The position numbers were made by a program, and so were the translations under genes. From Sulfitobacter sp. 20_GPM-1509m (GTDB lineage Bacteria; Pseudomonadota; Alphaproteobacteria; Rhodobacterales; Rhodobacteraceae), in assembly GCF_000620505.1 (NCBI RefSeq), contig NZ_JIBC01000014.1, positions 42,321-106,320 on the forward strand: a stretch of 64,000 nucleotides of DNA, in the 5' to 3' direction. Below are positions 8,578 to 17,551 of the stretch, in pieces. Within the stretch, counting starts at the first letter, position 1; each line of letters starts with the position of its first letter. The notes beneath the pieces were generated by a model, which was not told where the DNA came from, did not search any database, and saw only the letters and a list, made by a program, of their open reading frames with translations.

Positions 8578-9420
8578 TCAGGCGACTTGGTAGTCGCTTT
8601 CCGCTTCGCGGGCATAGCTGCGACGGCGCTTTTCCTCGATCATGTGGGCGACCTTGCCCATCGCGATGCCGCGCATCAGAAGGCTGGCGGGTAAAAAGGC
8701 CCATAGGGTCATCGTCCAGATCAGGGTTTGCGGTTCATGCAATGTAATCGGACCTATCACCTGAGACGCCAGTTTGGCCACTGCAGGCAATACGAAGGGC
8801 AGCAAAATACCCAGAACCATGTTGATCCGTGCATCGCGCTGCAACCGGGTCAACGCGTCGCCGCCTGCGGTCGGGTCGAACAGCGGCAGGTTGATCCAGA
8901 CGTTGAATGCGCCGTTGCGCGACGACGGCCAGCCGAACAGGCGCACCATCAGAACGAAAATGCCGCATGTGAACAGCGCGATCAGATAGCTGAGCCCGGC
9001 GGCGGCGCGCACGATGCGCAAGGATGCTTCGGGCAATTCGGGAGGCAGGGCCAGAACCACAAGACGTACAGGTGAAAACGGGAAGTCGAGCACTTGTCCC
9101 ACCAGACGCGCAACCGAAGTCGTGGCGCCGGTCATCAATGTGGGTTGCGTCAAGCCCGAGCAGATCACGGTCAGAAGGAAGACAGTGACAAAGGCCCCGC
9201 AGAACCGCAGGCGGTTCAATGGGGGTGCGTTGCGGAATTCAATGATGGACGGAAAGTTCGAGTTGTATTCGATGAACACAAGAAAGGCGGCCAACAGGGC
9301 AACAAGCAGAATGATCTGCGTGGTGTCAGCAGACACCCCCGGCAGCATCAGCGCCGGAGTGGCAATCATCAATGCCACCAAGAGACCGCGCATGGCGGCA
9401 CCTGTCAGTCGTGCTATCAC
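8578..9420 (-). CDS. Multi-pass membrane protein of unknown function
   Basis: A 280-residue protein with about six hydrophobic segments, the first at about residues 10-30 and the last near 235-255, and a basic cytoplasmic C-terminal tail (EEKRRRSYAREAE). I do not recognise a named family; it looks like an inner-membrane protein conserved in Rhodobacterales. Its stop lies at the very start of the downstream EEP phosphodiesterase gene, so the two are probably translated together. No catalytic motif is obvious. Confidence 0.7.
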   Translation of the reverse strand: MIARLTGAAMRGLLVALMIATPALMLPGVSADTTQIILLVALLAAFLVFIEYNSNFPSIIEFRNAPPLNRLRFCGAFVTVFLLTVICSGLTQPTLMTGATTSVARLVGQVLDFPFSPVRLVVLALPPELPEASLRIVRAAAGLSYLIALFTCGIFVLMVRLFGWPSSRNGAFNVWINLPLFDPTAGGDALTRLQRDARINMVLGILLPFVLPAVAKLASQVIGPITLHEPQTLIWTMTLWAFLPASLLMRGIAMGKVAHMIEEKRRRSYAREAESDYQVA

Positions 9421-9733
9421 TTCTCGTTCCCTTCAAACTGGCCAGACGCGATACGTTGCCGCGAACTTGTTCCAACTTGATTCCACCGTTTGTGGCGGCT
9501 TGCCTCATTATTGCCCGATTTGTGCCTTGTTTCACTGGTCGGCTCAAGTTCAGCTTAAACCAAACGTAAAACTTAAGGCATTTTGTGGGAAAAGGTGGTG
9601 CCATCTTGCATCATAAATAAGACGCAATCTGGGCATTGTAGCACATGTTGTGTCCAATCCTTCCAGGCCACATAAAAAGGGCCGCAAGCATTGCTTGCAG
9701 CCCCGAAATTTCGTGCATCGTGAACTTCAGGTC
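9421..9733. other. Intergenic region between leuD and the membrane-protein gene
   Basis: A 313-bp gap with no convincing gene. It holds the leuD terminator hairpin (9679-9703) and presumably the promoter of the downstream minus-strand genes. A 92-codon frame across 9326-9604 has no ribosome binding site or recognisable domain. Confidence 0.6.
9679..9703 (-). terminator. Intrinsic terminator of leuD
   Basis: On the minus strand the arms GGGCTGCAAGC and GCTTGCGGCCC form a stem with one mismatch, followed directly by TTTTTATG. It begins 30 bases after the leuD stop. This is a textbook rho-independent terminator and separates leuD from the genes leading to leuB. Confidence 0.85.
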
Positions 9734-10339
9734 TCAGACCCAGGGGCGCTCGGCGCTTGTTTTCGCTTCGTAGTTGGCGATGTCGTCGGCCTTGGCCATG
9801 GTCAGGCCGATGTCGTCCAGACCTTCCATCAGGCAATGTTTCTTGAAGGGGTCGACGTCAAAGCTGATGACTTCGCCATCCGAAGTGGTGATCGTTTGCG
9901 CACCAAGGTCGACGGTCATCCGCGCGTTCGATCCTTTTTCGGCGTCCTTCATCAGCAGGTCGACCTGCTCCTGGGGCAGGGCGATGGGCAGGATGCCGTT
10001 CTTGAAGCAGTTGTTGAAAAAGATGTCGGCAAAGCTGGGGGCGATGACGCAGCGAATGCCAAAGTCCTTGATCGCCCAGGGCGCGTGTTCCCGGCTGGAG
10101 CCACAGCCGAAGTTGTCGCCCGTGACCAGGATTTCAGTGTTGCGGTAGGCGTCCTTGTTCAGCACGAAATCGGGGATCTCGTTGCGGTCGTCGTCATAGC
10201 GCATCTCGTCAAAGAGGTTCACGCCAAGGCCGGACCGTTTGATCGTCTTCAGGAAGTTCTTGGGGATGATCATGTCGGTGTCGATGTTGATCATCGGCAT
10301 CGGGGCTGCAACCCCAGTGATTGTTTCGAACTTGTCCAT
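9734..10339 (-). CDS. leuD: 3-isopropylmalate dehydratase small subunit
   Basis: A 201-residue small (swivel) subunit of isopropylmalate isomerase. It pairs with LeuC to isomerise 2-isopropylmalate to 3-isopropylmalate in leucine synthesis. Visible motifs: [19 protein letters not shown] near the N-terminus and [16 protein letters not shown], the conserved swivel-domain active-site stretch. Length is normal. It is followed by an intrinsic terminator and preceded, 11 bases upstream, by a glycosyltransferase-like gene lying between it and leuC. Confidence 0.97.
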   Translation of the reverse strand: MDKFETITGVAAPMPMINIDTDMIIPKNFLKTIKRSGLGVNLFDEMRYDDDRNEIPDFVLNKDAYRNTEILVTGDNFGCGSSREHAPWAIKDFGIRCVIAPSFADIFFNNCFKNGILPIALPQEQVDLLMKDAEKGSNARMTVDLGAQTITTSDGEVISFDVDPFKKHCLMEGLDDIGLTMAKADDIANYEAKTSAERPWV

Positions 10340-10350
10340 ATCTGGTGTCC

Positions 10351-11166
10351 TTATGTCTGTCTGAAGGGTTTGCCGCCAAAGTCATGTTTGACCAGTGCGG
10401 CGATGTTGGCAATGAAAGAGCCTGCGTAGGGAATGTTGCGCCGATGGGCTGCGCGGATGCGGCTGGCGTACAGGTGGATGCATTGCGTGTCGTCGCGCAG
10501 CCACCCCTCCACGCCGCCGTAGGGGTTGAAGTAGATATCTGCCATCGACCAATGCACCGGATTCAGCACATGGCGCGGCAGCACGTGTTCGATCTCGCCG
10601 GTTTCGGTCAGCGCCCAGGTCAGTGCCTGCGGGCCGAAAACCGGCGGCACCAATTGCGCGGCCCCCAGCAGCTGTTCGCCTGCGGGCAGCGCCTCCAGCT
10701 TTTTGCGATGCGCCCGCTTTAGCCATGGCGGGACAAAGCCGGGGTCGTTCAGCCGGTTCAGCAGCAAGGCCAGCGCCGCGCTGTCTTTTGGCAGGCGCAG
10801 CACCGCGTTGTTCACCGTGGTGGGCGATTCGTATCCGACCAGATAGCCGTCTTTCGGTGTCAAAGGCCGGTGGCACAGGCAATCGGTGTCCACCCATGTC
10901 AGGTCGGTGTCCTGAACCATGTGCAGGCGGAACAGATCGGCAAAGACCGTGGGCGTGACCCGCCTCATAAGCTCATCCGAATAATGATAGACCTCGGACG
11001 CATGGCGCAGCGTGACACCCTCGATCTGCGGATCAGGCAGGTCGTGGGTGTGGAACAGGGTCACGGGATGGCCGTGGTGGGCAAAGCTGCGCAAGGCCAG
11101 AAGGTCCAGCCAGCGCAGTTCCGTGCCGACCCAAAGCGAGCCGATAGGGGTATCGGCGGCGCTCAT
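10351..11166 (-). CDS. Glycosyltransferase-like protein with a DXD motif, located between leuC and leuD
   Basis: A 271-residue soluble protein. Early residues contain [18 protein letters not shown] and [10 protein letters not shown], then ADLFRLHMV and [14 protein letters not shown], where Asp93-Thr94-Asp95 is a DXD metal/nucleotide-sugar motif. This layout resembles the GT32/alpha-1,4-galactosyltransferase-like sugar transferases. The C-terminal part has a conserved-looking [14 protein letters not shown]. No signal peptide or membrane segment is visible. It lies 11 bases before leuD, so it is probably co-transcribed with leucine genes despite no obvious metabolic link. The exact family remains uncertain. 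Confidence 0.65.
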   Translation of the reverse strand: MSAADTPIGSLWVGTELRWLDLLALRSFAHHGHPVTLFHTHDLPDPQIEGVTLRHASEVYHYSDELMRRVTPTVFADLFRLHMVQDTDLTWVDTDCLCHRPLTPKDGYLVGYESPTTVNNAVLRLPKDSAALALLLNRLNDPGFVPPWLKRAHRKKLEALPAGEQLLGAAQLVPPVFGPQALTWALTETGEIEHVLPRHVLNPVHWSMADIYFNPYGGVEGWLRDDTQCIHLYASRIRAAHRRNIPYAGSFIANIAALVKHDFGGKPFRQT

Positions 11167-11271
11167 GTACGGGCGGTGTCCTGTTGTGGATGAAGGCGCT
11201 GCATCACGCGGGCTTCCTTTGGCGGGTGGCCGGGCGACCCCGTGTGGAACGGGGCCGCCAAGTCCACTGGC

Positions 11272-12687
11272 TTACATCAGGTCGCGCACGTCGGTCAGCC
11301 GGCCTGTGATCGCCGCAGCCGCTGCCATCGCGGGCGACATCAGGTGGGTGCGTCCGCCCCGACCCTGACGGCCTTCGAAGTTGCGGTTGGACGTGGCCGC
11401 ACAGCGTTCGCCGGGGCTGAGCTGGTCGGGGTTCATCGCCAGACACATCGAGCAACCGGCCAGACGCCATTCAAAACCCGCATCCTTGAAGATGTCGGCC
11501 AGACCCTCCTCTTCGGCCTGTGCGCGCACCAGACCGGAGCCGGGCACGATCATCGCGCGCATGCCGTCCTTGATCTTCTTGCCCTTCAGGATCGCGGCCG
11601 CGGCGCGCAGGTCCTCGATGCGGCCGTTGGTGCACGAGCCGATAAAGACGGTGTCGATTTCGACTTCGCTCAGCGGTGTGCCCGGTGTCAGGCCCATATA
11701 GTCCAGCGACCGTTGTGCCGCGTCGACCTTGCCGCCTTTGAAATCGCTGGCCGAGGGCACGTTCGCCGTGATCGGCAGAACATCCTCGGGCGAAGTGCCC
11801 CATGTCACGACCGGGGCGATGTCTTCGCCTTTCAGGGTGATGACCTTGTCCCAATGGGCGTCCTCATCCGAGAACAGGGTTTTCCACCATGTGACTGCAG
11901 CTTCCCACTCTGCACCCTTGGGAGCGTGGGGGCGGCCCATGCAGTATTCAAAGGTCTTTTCGTCAGGCGCGATAAGGCCCGCGCGTGCGCCGCCTTCGAT
12001 CGCCATGTTGCAGACGGTCATGCGGCCTTCCATCGACAGGTCGCGGATCGCTTCGCCGCAATATTCGATGACATAGCCGGTGCCGCCGGCGGTGCCGGTG
12101 ACGCCGATGACCGACAGGGTGATGTCCTTGGCCGTAACACCGGGGCGCAGTTTGCCGGTGATCTCGACCTTCATGTTCTTGGACTTTTTCTGGATCAGCG
12201 TTTGCGTCGCCAGAACGTGCTCGACCTCGGATGTGCCGATGCCGTGGGCCAGCGCACCGAATGCGCCGTGGGTTGCCGTGTGGCTGTCACCGCAGACCAC
12301 GGTCATGCCGGGCAGGGTCCAGCCCTGTTCGGGGCCGACGATGTGCACGATGCCCTGACGCACGTCGGACACGGGGTAATAGTGAATGCCAAAGTCCTTG
12401 GCGTTCTTGTCCAGCGCCTCGACCTGGATACGGCTTTCTTCGTTCATCCCGCCGTTGGCGCGGTCCAGCGTGGTGGGCACGTTGTGGTCGGGCACAGCAA
12501 TGGTCTGCTGAGGCTTGCGCACGGTGCGGTTGGTCATGCGCAGACCTTCGAACGCCTGCGGGCTGGTCACTTCGTGAACCAGGTGGCGGTCGATATAAAG
12601 CAGGCAGGTGCCGTCGTCGGCCTCGTGGGCGACGTGGGCATCCCAGATCTTGTCATAAAGCGTTTTTGCGGATTTCGTAGGGGACAT
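11272..12687 (-). CDS. leuC: 3-isopropylmalate dehydratase large subunit
   Basis: A 471-residue aconitase-family enzyme that, with LeuD, isomerises 2-isopropylmalate. Iron-sulfur ligands are visible in IGSCTNGR and in [11 protein letters not shown] (the CxxC pair); other family stretches are [15 protein letters not shown] and ANREFxG-type [10 protein letters not shown] near the C-terminus. Length is typical. GGGAGAGG precedes the ATG. It heads the minus-strand leu cluster, and a possible tiny reading frame lies upstream of it. Confidence 0.97.
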   Translation of the reverse strand: MSPTKSAKTLYDKIWDAHVAHEADDGTCLLYIDRHLVHEVTSPQAFEGLRMTNRTVRKPQQTIAVPDHNVPTTLDRANGGMNEESRIQVEALDKNAKDFGIHYYPVSDVRQGIVHIVGPEQGWTLPGMTVVCGDSHTATHGAFGALAHGIGTSEVEHVLATQTLIQKKSKNMKVEITGKLRPGVTAKDITLSVIGVTGTAGGTGYVIEYCGEAIRDLSMEGRMTVCNMAIEGGARAGLIAPDEKTFEYCMGRPHAPKGAEWEAAVTWWKTLFSDEDAHWDKVITLKGEDIAPVVTWGTSPEDVLPITANVPSASDFKGGKVDAAQRSLDYMGLTPGTPLSEVEIDTVFIGSCTNGRIEDLRAAAAILKGKKIKDGMRAMIVPGSGLVRAQAEEEGLADIFKDAGFEWRLAGCSMCLAMNPDQLSPGERCAATSNRNFEGRQGRGGRTHLMSPAMAAAAAITGRLTDVRDLM

Positions 12688-12746
12688 GAGGGACCTCTCC
12701 CGTATTTTGGATGCAGAAATGGCGTGGGGTTCGGGTGTGTGCGACG

Positions 12747-12833
12747 TTATAGTCGCGCCAGCACCGCGTGGGTCGCCCCGAAGAAGCGTTCGCGCAGCCG
12801 TGCGCGGTCGTCGATGTTAAAAAGACGTTTCAT
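12747..12833 (-). CDS. Possible 28-residue small protein upstream of leuC
   Basis: A short frame starting ATG at 12833 and ending TAA, encoding a basic peptide that begins [18 protein letters not shown] and ends ATHAVLARL. It sits 59 bases before leuC on the same strand and has strong third-position GC like its neighbours. Against it: no good ribosome binding site, and only four scattered leucines, so it does not look like a classical leucine attenuator leader. It could be a small protein, a translated leader, or chance. Confidence 0.3.
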   Translation of the reverse strand: MKRLFNIDDRARLRERFFGATHAVLARL

Positions 12834-13012
12834 GGGCGAAGAGATACGCGCATGTCCCTTGTGGTGCAAGGTGGACTAACAAAATCTGCGCCGATCCCCG
12901 AATGCCCGGCATTTGGTCCCAACCGCAGCATAACAGGGCAATTCGGTCATCGTGTTTGGCTTGCGCCGCATTGCGTCTAAGTGCAACCTGAACGCCAACG
13001 CTGGGAGTGCGC

Positions 13013-14431
13013 ATGGAGAACACCACCGAGAAGGGAGCCAAGTTCGGGTTGGATCTGCTGGAAGCTATTCGGATCTCGGCAGGTACGGTTCAGTCCTTCC
13101 TTGTCAGCTTGATGCAACCTGGTTGGCGGCTCTATCAGGTGCTGATCATCCTCGGGCTGGCGGTGCTGTGCTATGGCCTGCACAAGTTCTCGGGGCATCT
13201 TCTGCAAAACTGGGTGCGCTCGCGCGAAGGCTGGAAGGCCTGGCAATTGCGCATGATCGTGCAGATCCGGCGGAGGTTGGGGCTGTTGTGGTATGCGCTG
13301 CTGGGCTGGTCGGTCTGGTTGGTGATGCAAGAGGTCACATGGCCTTCGCGTTCCTATCTGATCGGGTTGGCGGCAACGCTGGCGACAGCCTGGGCCTTCA
13401 TCGGCTTTTCAGCACGGCTTGTGCGCAACCGGTTCCTGCGGCGGGCGGTGACCTGGGGCCTGTGGATATACGTCACGCTGTTTTACCTGAACATTTCTGA
13501 CGAAGTGTCGCTGTTTCTGGATCGGATCGCGATCTCGGTCGGTGACTTCCGGCTGTCCCTGCTCACGCTGATTGTCGCGGCCGTGGTGATCGGCACATTG
13601 TTTACGCTGGCGCGGCTGGTCAGCAACACAACCGCTGCGACGATCCGCAAGAACGAAGATATCAGCCCTTCGATGCAAGTGCTTGCGGTCAAGGGCGTGC
13701 AGATTGGCCTGTACGGTTTTGCCTTTTTCGCAGGGATCAAGGCCGTTGGCATCGACCTGACCGGTCTTGCCGTCCTGACCGGTGCCATCGGTGTGGGTTT
13801 GGGCTTTGGTCTGCAAAAGGTGATTTCGAACCTCGTGTCGGGCGTGATCATCCTGTTGGACAAGTCGATCAAGCCCGGGGACGTGATCAGCCTTGGCGAT
13901 ACCTTTGGATGGATTCAGACGCTGGGCGCGCGCTATGCCTCGGTCGTGACGCGGGACGGCAAGGAATACCTGATCCCGAACGAAGACCTGATCACGGGTC
14001 AGGTGGTGAACTGGTCGCACTCCAATGATTTTGTGCGGTTGGACATCTATTTTGGCACATCTTACGACGATGATCCGCATGAGGTGCGCAGGCTGGCCAT
14101 CGAGGCCGCCAAAAGCGCCGACCGCGTGCTGAGCCACCGGCCGCCTGTCTGCCATGTCGTGGGATTCGGCGACAGCAGTGTGGATTACATCCTGCGCTTC
14201 TGGATCAAGGACCCCACAGGCGGGCTGACCAACATTCGCGGGAATGTCTATCTGGCGCTGTGGGACATCTTCAAGGAAAACAACATCTCTATTCCCTTCC
14301 CGCAGCGCGAGGTGCGGATGCTGGGCAGCACGGGCAAGCAGAATTTCGGCGACGACGCCCCTGCGCCCGCGCCGGAGGAAGATGCGCCTGCGGAAAAGGA
14401 CGACAAGGCGCCCGATACCTCGTTCGGTTAG
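13013..14431 (+). CDS. MscS-family mechanosensitive ion channel
   Basis: A 472-residue inner-membrane channel that opens under osmotic down-shock. Several membrane segments occupy the first 270 residues. The pore helix and gate appear as LTGAIGVGLGFGLQKVISN, followed by GVIILLDKSIKPGDVI, the classic start of the cytoplasmic beta domain. The C-terminus is an acidic Pro/Ala-rich tail (APAPAPEEDAPAEKDDK). GGGAG sits 5 bases before the ATG at 13013; a GTG two codons earlier lacks such a site. Its stop overlaps the stop of the convergent Sel1 gene by four bases. Confidence 0.93.
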   Translation: MENTTEKGAKFGLDLLEAIRISAGTVQSFLVSLMQPGWRLYQVLIILGLAVLCYGLHKFSGHLLQNWVRSREGWKAWQLRMIVQIRRRLGLLWYALLGWSVWLVMQEVTWPSRSYLIGLAATLATAWAFIGFSARLVRNRFLRRAVTWGLWIYVTLFYLNISDEVSLFLDRIAISVGDFRLSLLTLIVAAVVIGTLFTLARLVSNTTAATIRKNEDISPSMQVLAVKGVQIGLYGFAFFAGIKAVGIDLTGLAVLTGAIGVGLGFGLQKVISNLVSGVIILLDKSIKPGDVISLGDTFGWIQTLGARYASVVTRDGKEYLIPNEDLITGQVVNWSHSNDFVRLDIYFGTSYDDDPHEVRRLAIEAAKSADRVLSHRPPVCHVVGFGDSSVDYILRFWIKDPTGGLTNIRGNVYLALWDIFKENNISIPFPQREVRMLGSTGKQNFGDDAPAPAPEEDAPAEKDDKAPDTSFG

Positions 14432-15651
14432 TCCAGTGACAGCGCCTCTAGCGCCGCCTGGTTGCCGCCCTTGGCTGCCAGCTTGAGATATTTCAGATAT
14501 GCTTTGGGGTCGGGGTCCAGACCGCTGTCACCGATGTAAAGCTGCGCCAGCACAAAGGCGGCAGAGGCATCGCCGGTCAGGGCGGCTTTTTCCAGAAAGG
14601 ACTTGGCCTGCAGGGGATCGCCCGCACCCAGCGTACCGTCCACCAGCCATTGCCCATAGATGCGCTGGGCGGGAGGATAGCCTGCCTCGGCGGCGTCCAG
14701 CAGCAGCGCGCGGCCACGCTCTATATCGTCCGCGCCAGTGCCGCGCTCAATCAGCATCCGGCCCAGCGAATAGCCGCTGACCATGTCGCCCAAGGCCGTC
14801 CCCTGTTCCAGAAGTTCGTGGGCGGCAGCAAGGTCGCGAATGGTATAGGTGCCCGTGCCATAGAGTGTCGCAAGGGCATTGTAGGCGATCGGATAGTGGT
14901 CATCGCGGGCAGCTTTGGTCAGCAACTCGAACGCGCGGGAATCGCCCCCTTTGTCATAGGCACGGCCCAGCTCGTAGCGGATACGCGGCAGCACATCGCC
15001 CGCGGCATAGGCGTTCAGGCAGGCAGTTGTGGCGGTATCGGCGTCCATATCATCCCAGGCCACACCCGGCACAGGTGATTCGCCGTCATAGGGGTGTGCC
15101 GCCGCCGCGTCACAGGCGGCGATCCATTCGTCGCGCACCTCGGGTCCGCCTGCGCTGATTTTCTGAGCCTCGCGGGCGGCGTCAACCGCAATGCGCGACC
15201 CCGCCAGCGGGAAGGTGGCCTTTTGGTCGCCTGCCTGCAGGGTCCAGTCGCGCGCGGCCTGAAACAGTTCGACATCCTCGTCCGACAGGAAAAAGCTGTA
15301 GGACACCATGCCCGGCGCCTTGGGCCGCTCGCGGCGCAGTTGATCGCCGGTGACAGTCAGCGTGCGGGCCGAGCCGTCAGTCATGGTCAGGGTCGATGTG
15401 ACGCTGTCCTGAAAATCTGTTCCGGGGATAACTGCGCCTATTGCGGTGTTTTTCCCTTCGGCATCCAGCACCATGATGGCAAAGCTGAAGTCTTCGAGGA
15501 TAACGCCCGCAGTGTGGACGCCTTCGTCATACAGCAGGTCGCCGGGCTGGTGATAGTGCCATTCCTCGAACACAACCTCTTGGCCAGCCGCCAGACGGGC
15601 AGCGGCACATAGCGCCAGAACGGCGCAGAAAATTCTAACGATATGCGTCAC
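14428..15651 (-). CDS. Secreted Sel1-repeat protein
   Basis: A 407-residue protein with a signal peptide (about residues 1-23, ending ARLAAG before QEVVFEEW). The N-terminal 220 residues are of unknown fold. The C-terminal part, about 235-405, has about five Sel1-like helical repeats, for example AFELLTKAARDDHYPIAYNA, FLEKAALTGDASAAFVLAQL and YLKLAAKGGNQAALEAL. Sel1 repeats mediate protein-protein contacts in periplasmic or secreted regulators. It is convergent with mscS; no specific partner can be named. Confidence 0.85.
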   Translation of the reverse strand: MTHIVRIFCAVLALCAAARLAAGQEVVFEEWHYHQPGDLLYDEGVHTAGVILEDFSFAIMVLDAEGKNTAIGAVIPGTDFQDSVTSTLTMTDGSARTLTVTGDQLRRERPKAPGMVSYSFFLSDEDVELFQAARDWTLQAGDQKATFPLAGSRIAVDAAREAQKISAGGPEVRDEWIAACDAAAAHPYDGESPVPGVAWDDMDADTATTACLNAYAAGDVLPRIRYELGRAYDKGGDSRAFELLTKAARDDHYPIAYNALATLYGTGTYTIRDLAAAHELLEQGTALGDMVSGYSLGRMLIERGTGADDIERGRALLLDAAEAGYPPAQRIYGQWLVDGTLGAGDPLQAKSFLEKAALTGDASAAFVLAQLYIGDSGLDPDPKAYLKYLKLAAKGGNQAALEALSLD

Positions 15652-15834
15652 CAGATTGGTCCTTGTTGCCGCGTCAGCCTAGTTTAAAGAGGGCTTGGGG
15701 CTGCGCGCAAGTTAAGCAGCATTCAGTCTGCGGTCGGGAACATGTCAGCCATGCGTTGAAATCCGCCCTTTGGCTTGCTACCTTAAGAGCATATCCCAGC
15801 GCCGGGGACCTGACGGCGCGTATCTAGGAGGGCA

Positions 15835-15891
15835 ATGTCCTGTCAATCCACACAACGTCGGCACCGGCTGCCGGCCACACGGGCGCACTGA
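15835..15891 (+). CDS. Short leader reading frame carrying the strong Shine-Dalgarno upstream of rsfS
   Basis: AGGAGGG (15826-15832) lies 3 bases before an ATG that opens an 18-codon frame (MSCQSTQRRHRLPATRAH) ending in TGA at 15889-15891, which overlaps the rsfS ATG as TGATG. The rsfS ATG itself has no ribosome binding site nearby. Either the leader couples translation into rsfS, or rsfS really starts at an in-frame CTG at 15840, spaced about 7 bases from the same Shine-Dalgarno. I cannot decide between these. Confidence 0.35.
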   Translation: MSCQSTQRRHRLPATRAH

Positions 15892-16256
15892 TGAGCGCCG
15901 CAGCACCCGAAGCAGGCAGCGATGCGCAGCTGGCTTTGATCCTTTCTTCCCTTTCCGATGACAAAGCCGAAGATGTCGTGCAGATCGACCTGCAGGGCAA
16001 GACGGCCTTTGGCGACTATATGGTCGTCTGTTCGGGCAGGTCTTCGCGTCAGGTTTCCGCCATTGCCGAAAAGCTGTTGGTGCGCCTGAAAGAGGCATTC
16101 GGCCGCCCCGCGCGGATCGAAGGCAAGGACACGGGCGACTGGGTTCTGGTCGACACGGGTGATGTGATCGTTCACGTGTTCCGTCCCGAAGTGCGCGAGT
16201 TCTACCAGCTTGAAAAGATGTGGTTGGGCACAGGCGAAACACCCGCCGCCAGCTGA
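15891..16256 (+). CDS. rsfS: Ribosomal silencing factor RsfS
   Basis: A 121-residue RsfS/Iojap/YbeB-family protein, which binds ribosomal protein uL14 and blocks subunit joining during starvation. Motifs: SLSDDKAEDVVQIDLQGKT, DYMVVCSGRSSRQVSAIA, then DWVLVDTGDVIVHVFRPEVR and FYQLEKMW, all in the expected order. An N-terminal extension of up to 17 codons is possible if initiation is at the CTG at 15840. It is followed 7 bases later by rlmH, a widely conserved pair linking ribosome assembly and silencing. Confidence 0.95.
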   Translation: MSAAAPEAGSDAQLALILSSLSDDKAEDVVQIDLQGKTAFGDYMVVCSGRSSRQVSAIAEKLLVRLKEAFGRPARIEGKDTGDWVLVDTGDVIVHVFRPEVREFYQLEKMWLGTGETPAAS

Positions 16257-16263
16257 CGCATCT

Positions 16264-16734
16264 ATGAAAGTTCATATCGTTGCCGTGGGACGCCTGCGTG
16301 GCGGCCCCGAGGCTGATCTTATTTCCGACTATCTGACACGATTCGACCGCACCGGACGGGCTCTGAGCCTGGGTCCGGCGCAGGTCGTGGAAGTGGATGA
16401 CCGCAAGGGCGGTGGCATGGCCGCCGAGGCCGAGCTGTTGCGCCGCGCGGTGCCGAAGGGCGCGTTGCTGGCGGTGATGGACGAACGGGGGCGGGTGGAA
16501 TCGTCGCCAAAGTTTGCCGAACGTCTGGCCGGATGGCGCGACGGCGGGCGGTCCGATCTGGCGCTGGTGATCGGCGGGGCTGACGGGATCGACCCGTCGC
16601 TGCGCGCCGAGGCGGATTTTGCGCTGTCCTTCGGGGCGATGGTCTGGCCGCACATGCTGGTGCGCGTGATGCTGGCCGAGCAGTTGTACCGCGCCGCGTC
16701 CATCCTGGCCGGCGCGCCCTATCATCGGGATTAG
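16264..16734 (+). CDS. rlmH: 23S rRNA (pseudouridine1915-N3)-methyltransferase
   Basis: A 156-residue SPOUT methyltransferase that methylates pseudouridine 1915 in helix 69 of 23S rRNA using S-adenosylmethionine. Recognisable are MKVHIVAVGRLRGGPE at the start, LLAVMDERGR, DLALVIGGADGI and the C-terminal knot region with WPHMLVRVMLAEQLYRA and PYHRD. The length is exactly that of the family. The start at 16264 fits the conserved N-terminus; a longer frame from 16210 only overlaps rsfS. Confidence 0.96.
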   Translation: MKVHIVAVGRLRGGPEADLISDYLTRFDRTGRALSLGPAQVVEVDDRKGGGMAAEAELLRRAVPKGALLAVMDERGRVESSPKFAERLAGWRDGGRSDLALVIGGADGIDPSLRAEADFALSFGAMVWPHMLVRVMLAEQLYRAASILAGAPYHRD

Positions 16735-16737
16735 TTT

Positions 16738-16780
16738 GGGGCTCTGCCCCCGTCCTGTAGATGCCCCCGGAAATTTTTCC
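16738..16780. repeat. Dispersed intergenic hairpin element, copy 1
   Basis: GGGGCTCTGCCCC hairpin, then CCCCCGGAAATTTTT. A related arrangement (G-run/C-run hairpin followed by CCCCCCGGGATATTTGG) occurs at 19036-19081. Similar elements are, to my recollection, scattered in Rhodobacterales intergenic regions. Possibly also the rlmH terminator. Confidence 0.45.
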
Positions 16781-16802
16781 GCGAGAGTACACTGCGTGCC
16801 GT

Positions 16803-17507
16803 CTACTTTGACGATGCTGTGCCCATCAGGATCTTGCGCGAATGGGATGCAAACTCGCGCCGCCAGATCACGCCAAGCGTGAAGGCGGTGGCGATCATCA
16901 GCGGGATCGGTCCCAGCAGCCAGGCCGCCATGGCGATGCCGAAATAAACCGCGCGCAGGCCGCGGTTAAAGCTGCGGGCGGCGGTGATGTTGATCTCGGC
17001 GGACTGGTTGGCGCGGGGCAGGGCAATCGGGTCGTTCGGATCATTGGGCACCGAGGCCATGACCACGGCGGCGTAGCCGAACAGCCGGTTGGACCAGACG
17101 AATTTCAGGAAGGCGTTGGTCAGGAACAGGCTGATGATCAGCAACTTGGCCTCCCATACAAAGATGGGTGCGGACGCCAGAACCAGATCGTTGGCGATAT
17201 CGGTGATATGTTCAGCATTGCCGATCATCGCCAGTGCGCCGCCGATGGCAATGGCTGAGGTCGAGGCGAAGAAGGCCGTGCTTTGACGCAGGCTGGCCAG
17301 AATTTGCGCGTCGAAGATGCGGGGGGTACGGGTGATCATCTGGACCATCCATTCACGGCGATAGCCCGCCATGATGCGGGCTGTTGAAGGGTGTTTGGAT
17401 GTGGTGCTTTCCACGCGCCAGCCGATCAGCAGCCATGCCGCGACAAGCAGGGCGAGGGCCACGTAGTCAAGCGTGCCAAACAGGGCGAGGCGATTGGTCC
17501 AGGTCAT
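16803..17507 (-). CDS. DUF599-type membrane protein
   Basis: A 234-residue protein with four or five membrane segments: one near residues 8-28, two around 80-150 (with FVWSNRLFGYAAVVMASVPND between helices), and one near 180-215. RREWMVQMITRTPRIFDAQI between the first two helices is typical of DUF599 proteins. Function is unknown. It starts at 17507 and is divergent from glcD; the 80-bp gap contains a perfect inverted repeat that may affect both genes. Confidence 0.78.
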   Translation of the reverse strand: MTWTNRLALFGTLDYVALALLVAAWLLIGWRVESTTSKHPSTARIMAGYRREWMVQMITRTPRIFDAQILASLRQSTAFFASTSAIAIGGALAMIGNAEHITDIANDLVLASAPIFVWEAKLLIISLFLTNAFLKFVWSNRLFGYAAVVMASVPNDPNDPIALPRANQSAEINITAARSFNRGLRAVYFGIAMAAWLLGPIPLMIATAFTLGVIWRREFASHSRKILMGTASSK

Positions 17508-17551
17508 GCTAGAGTGATAGGGTGTATTCCGGCCCCTTGTCACGCGGTGAA

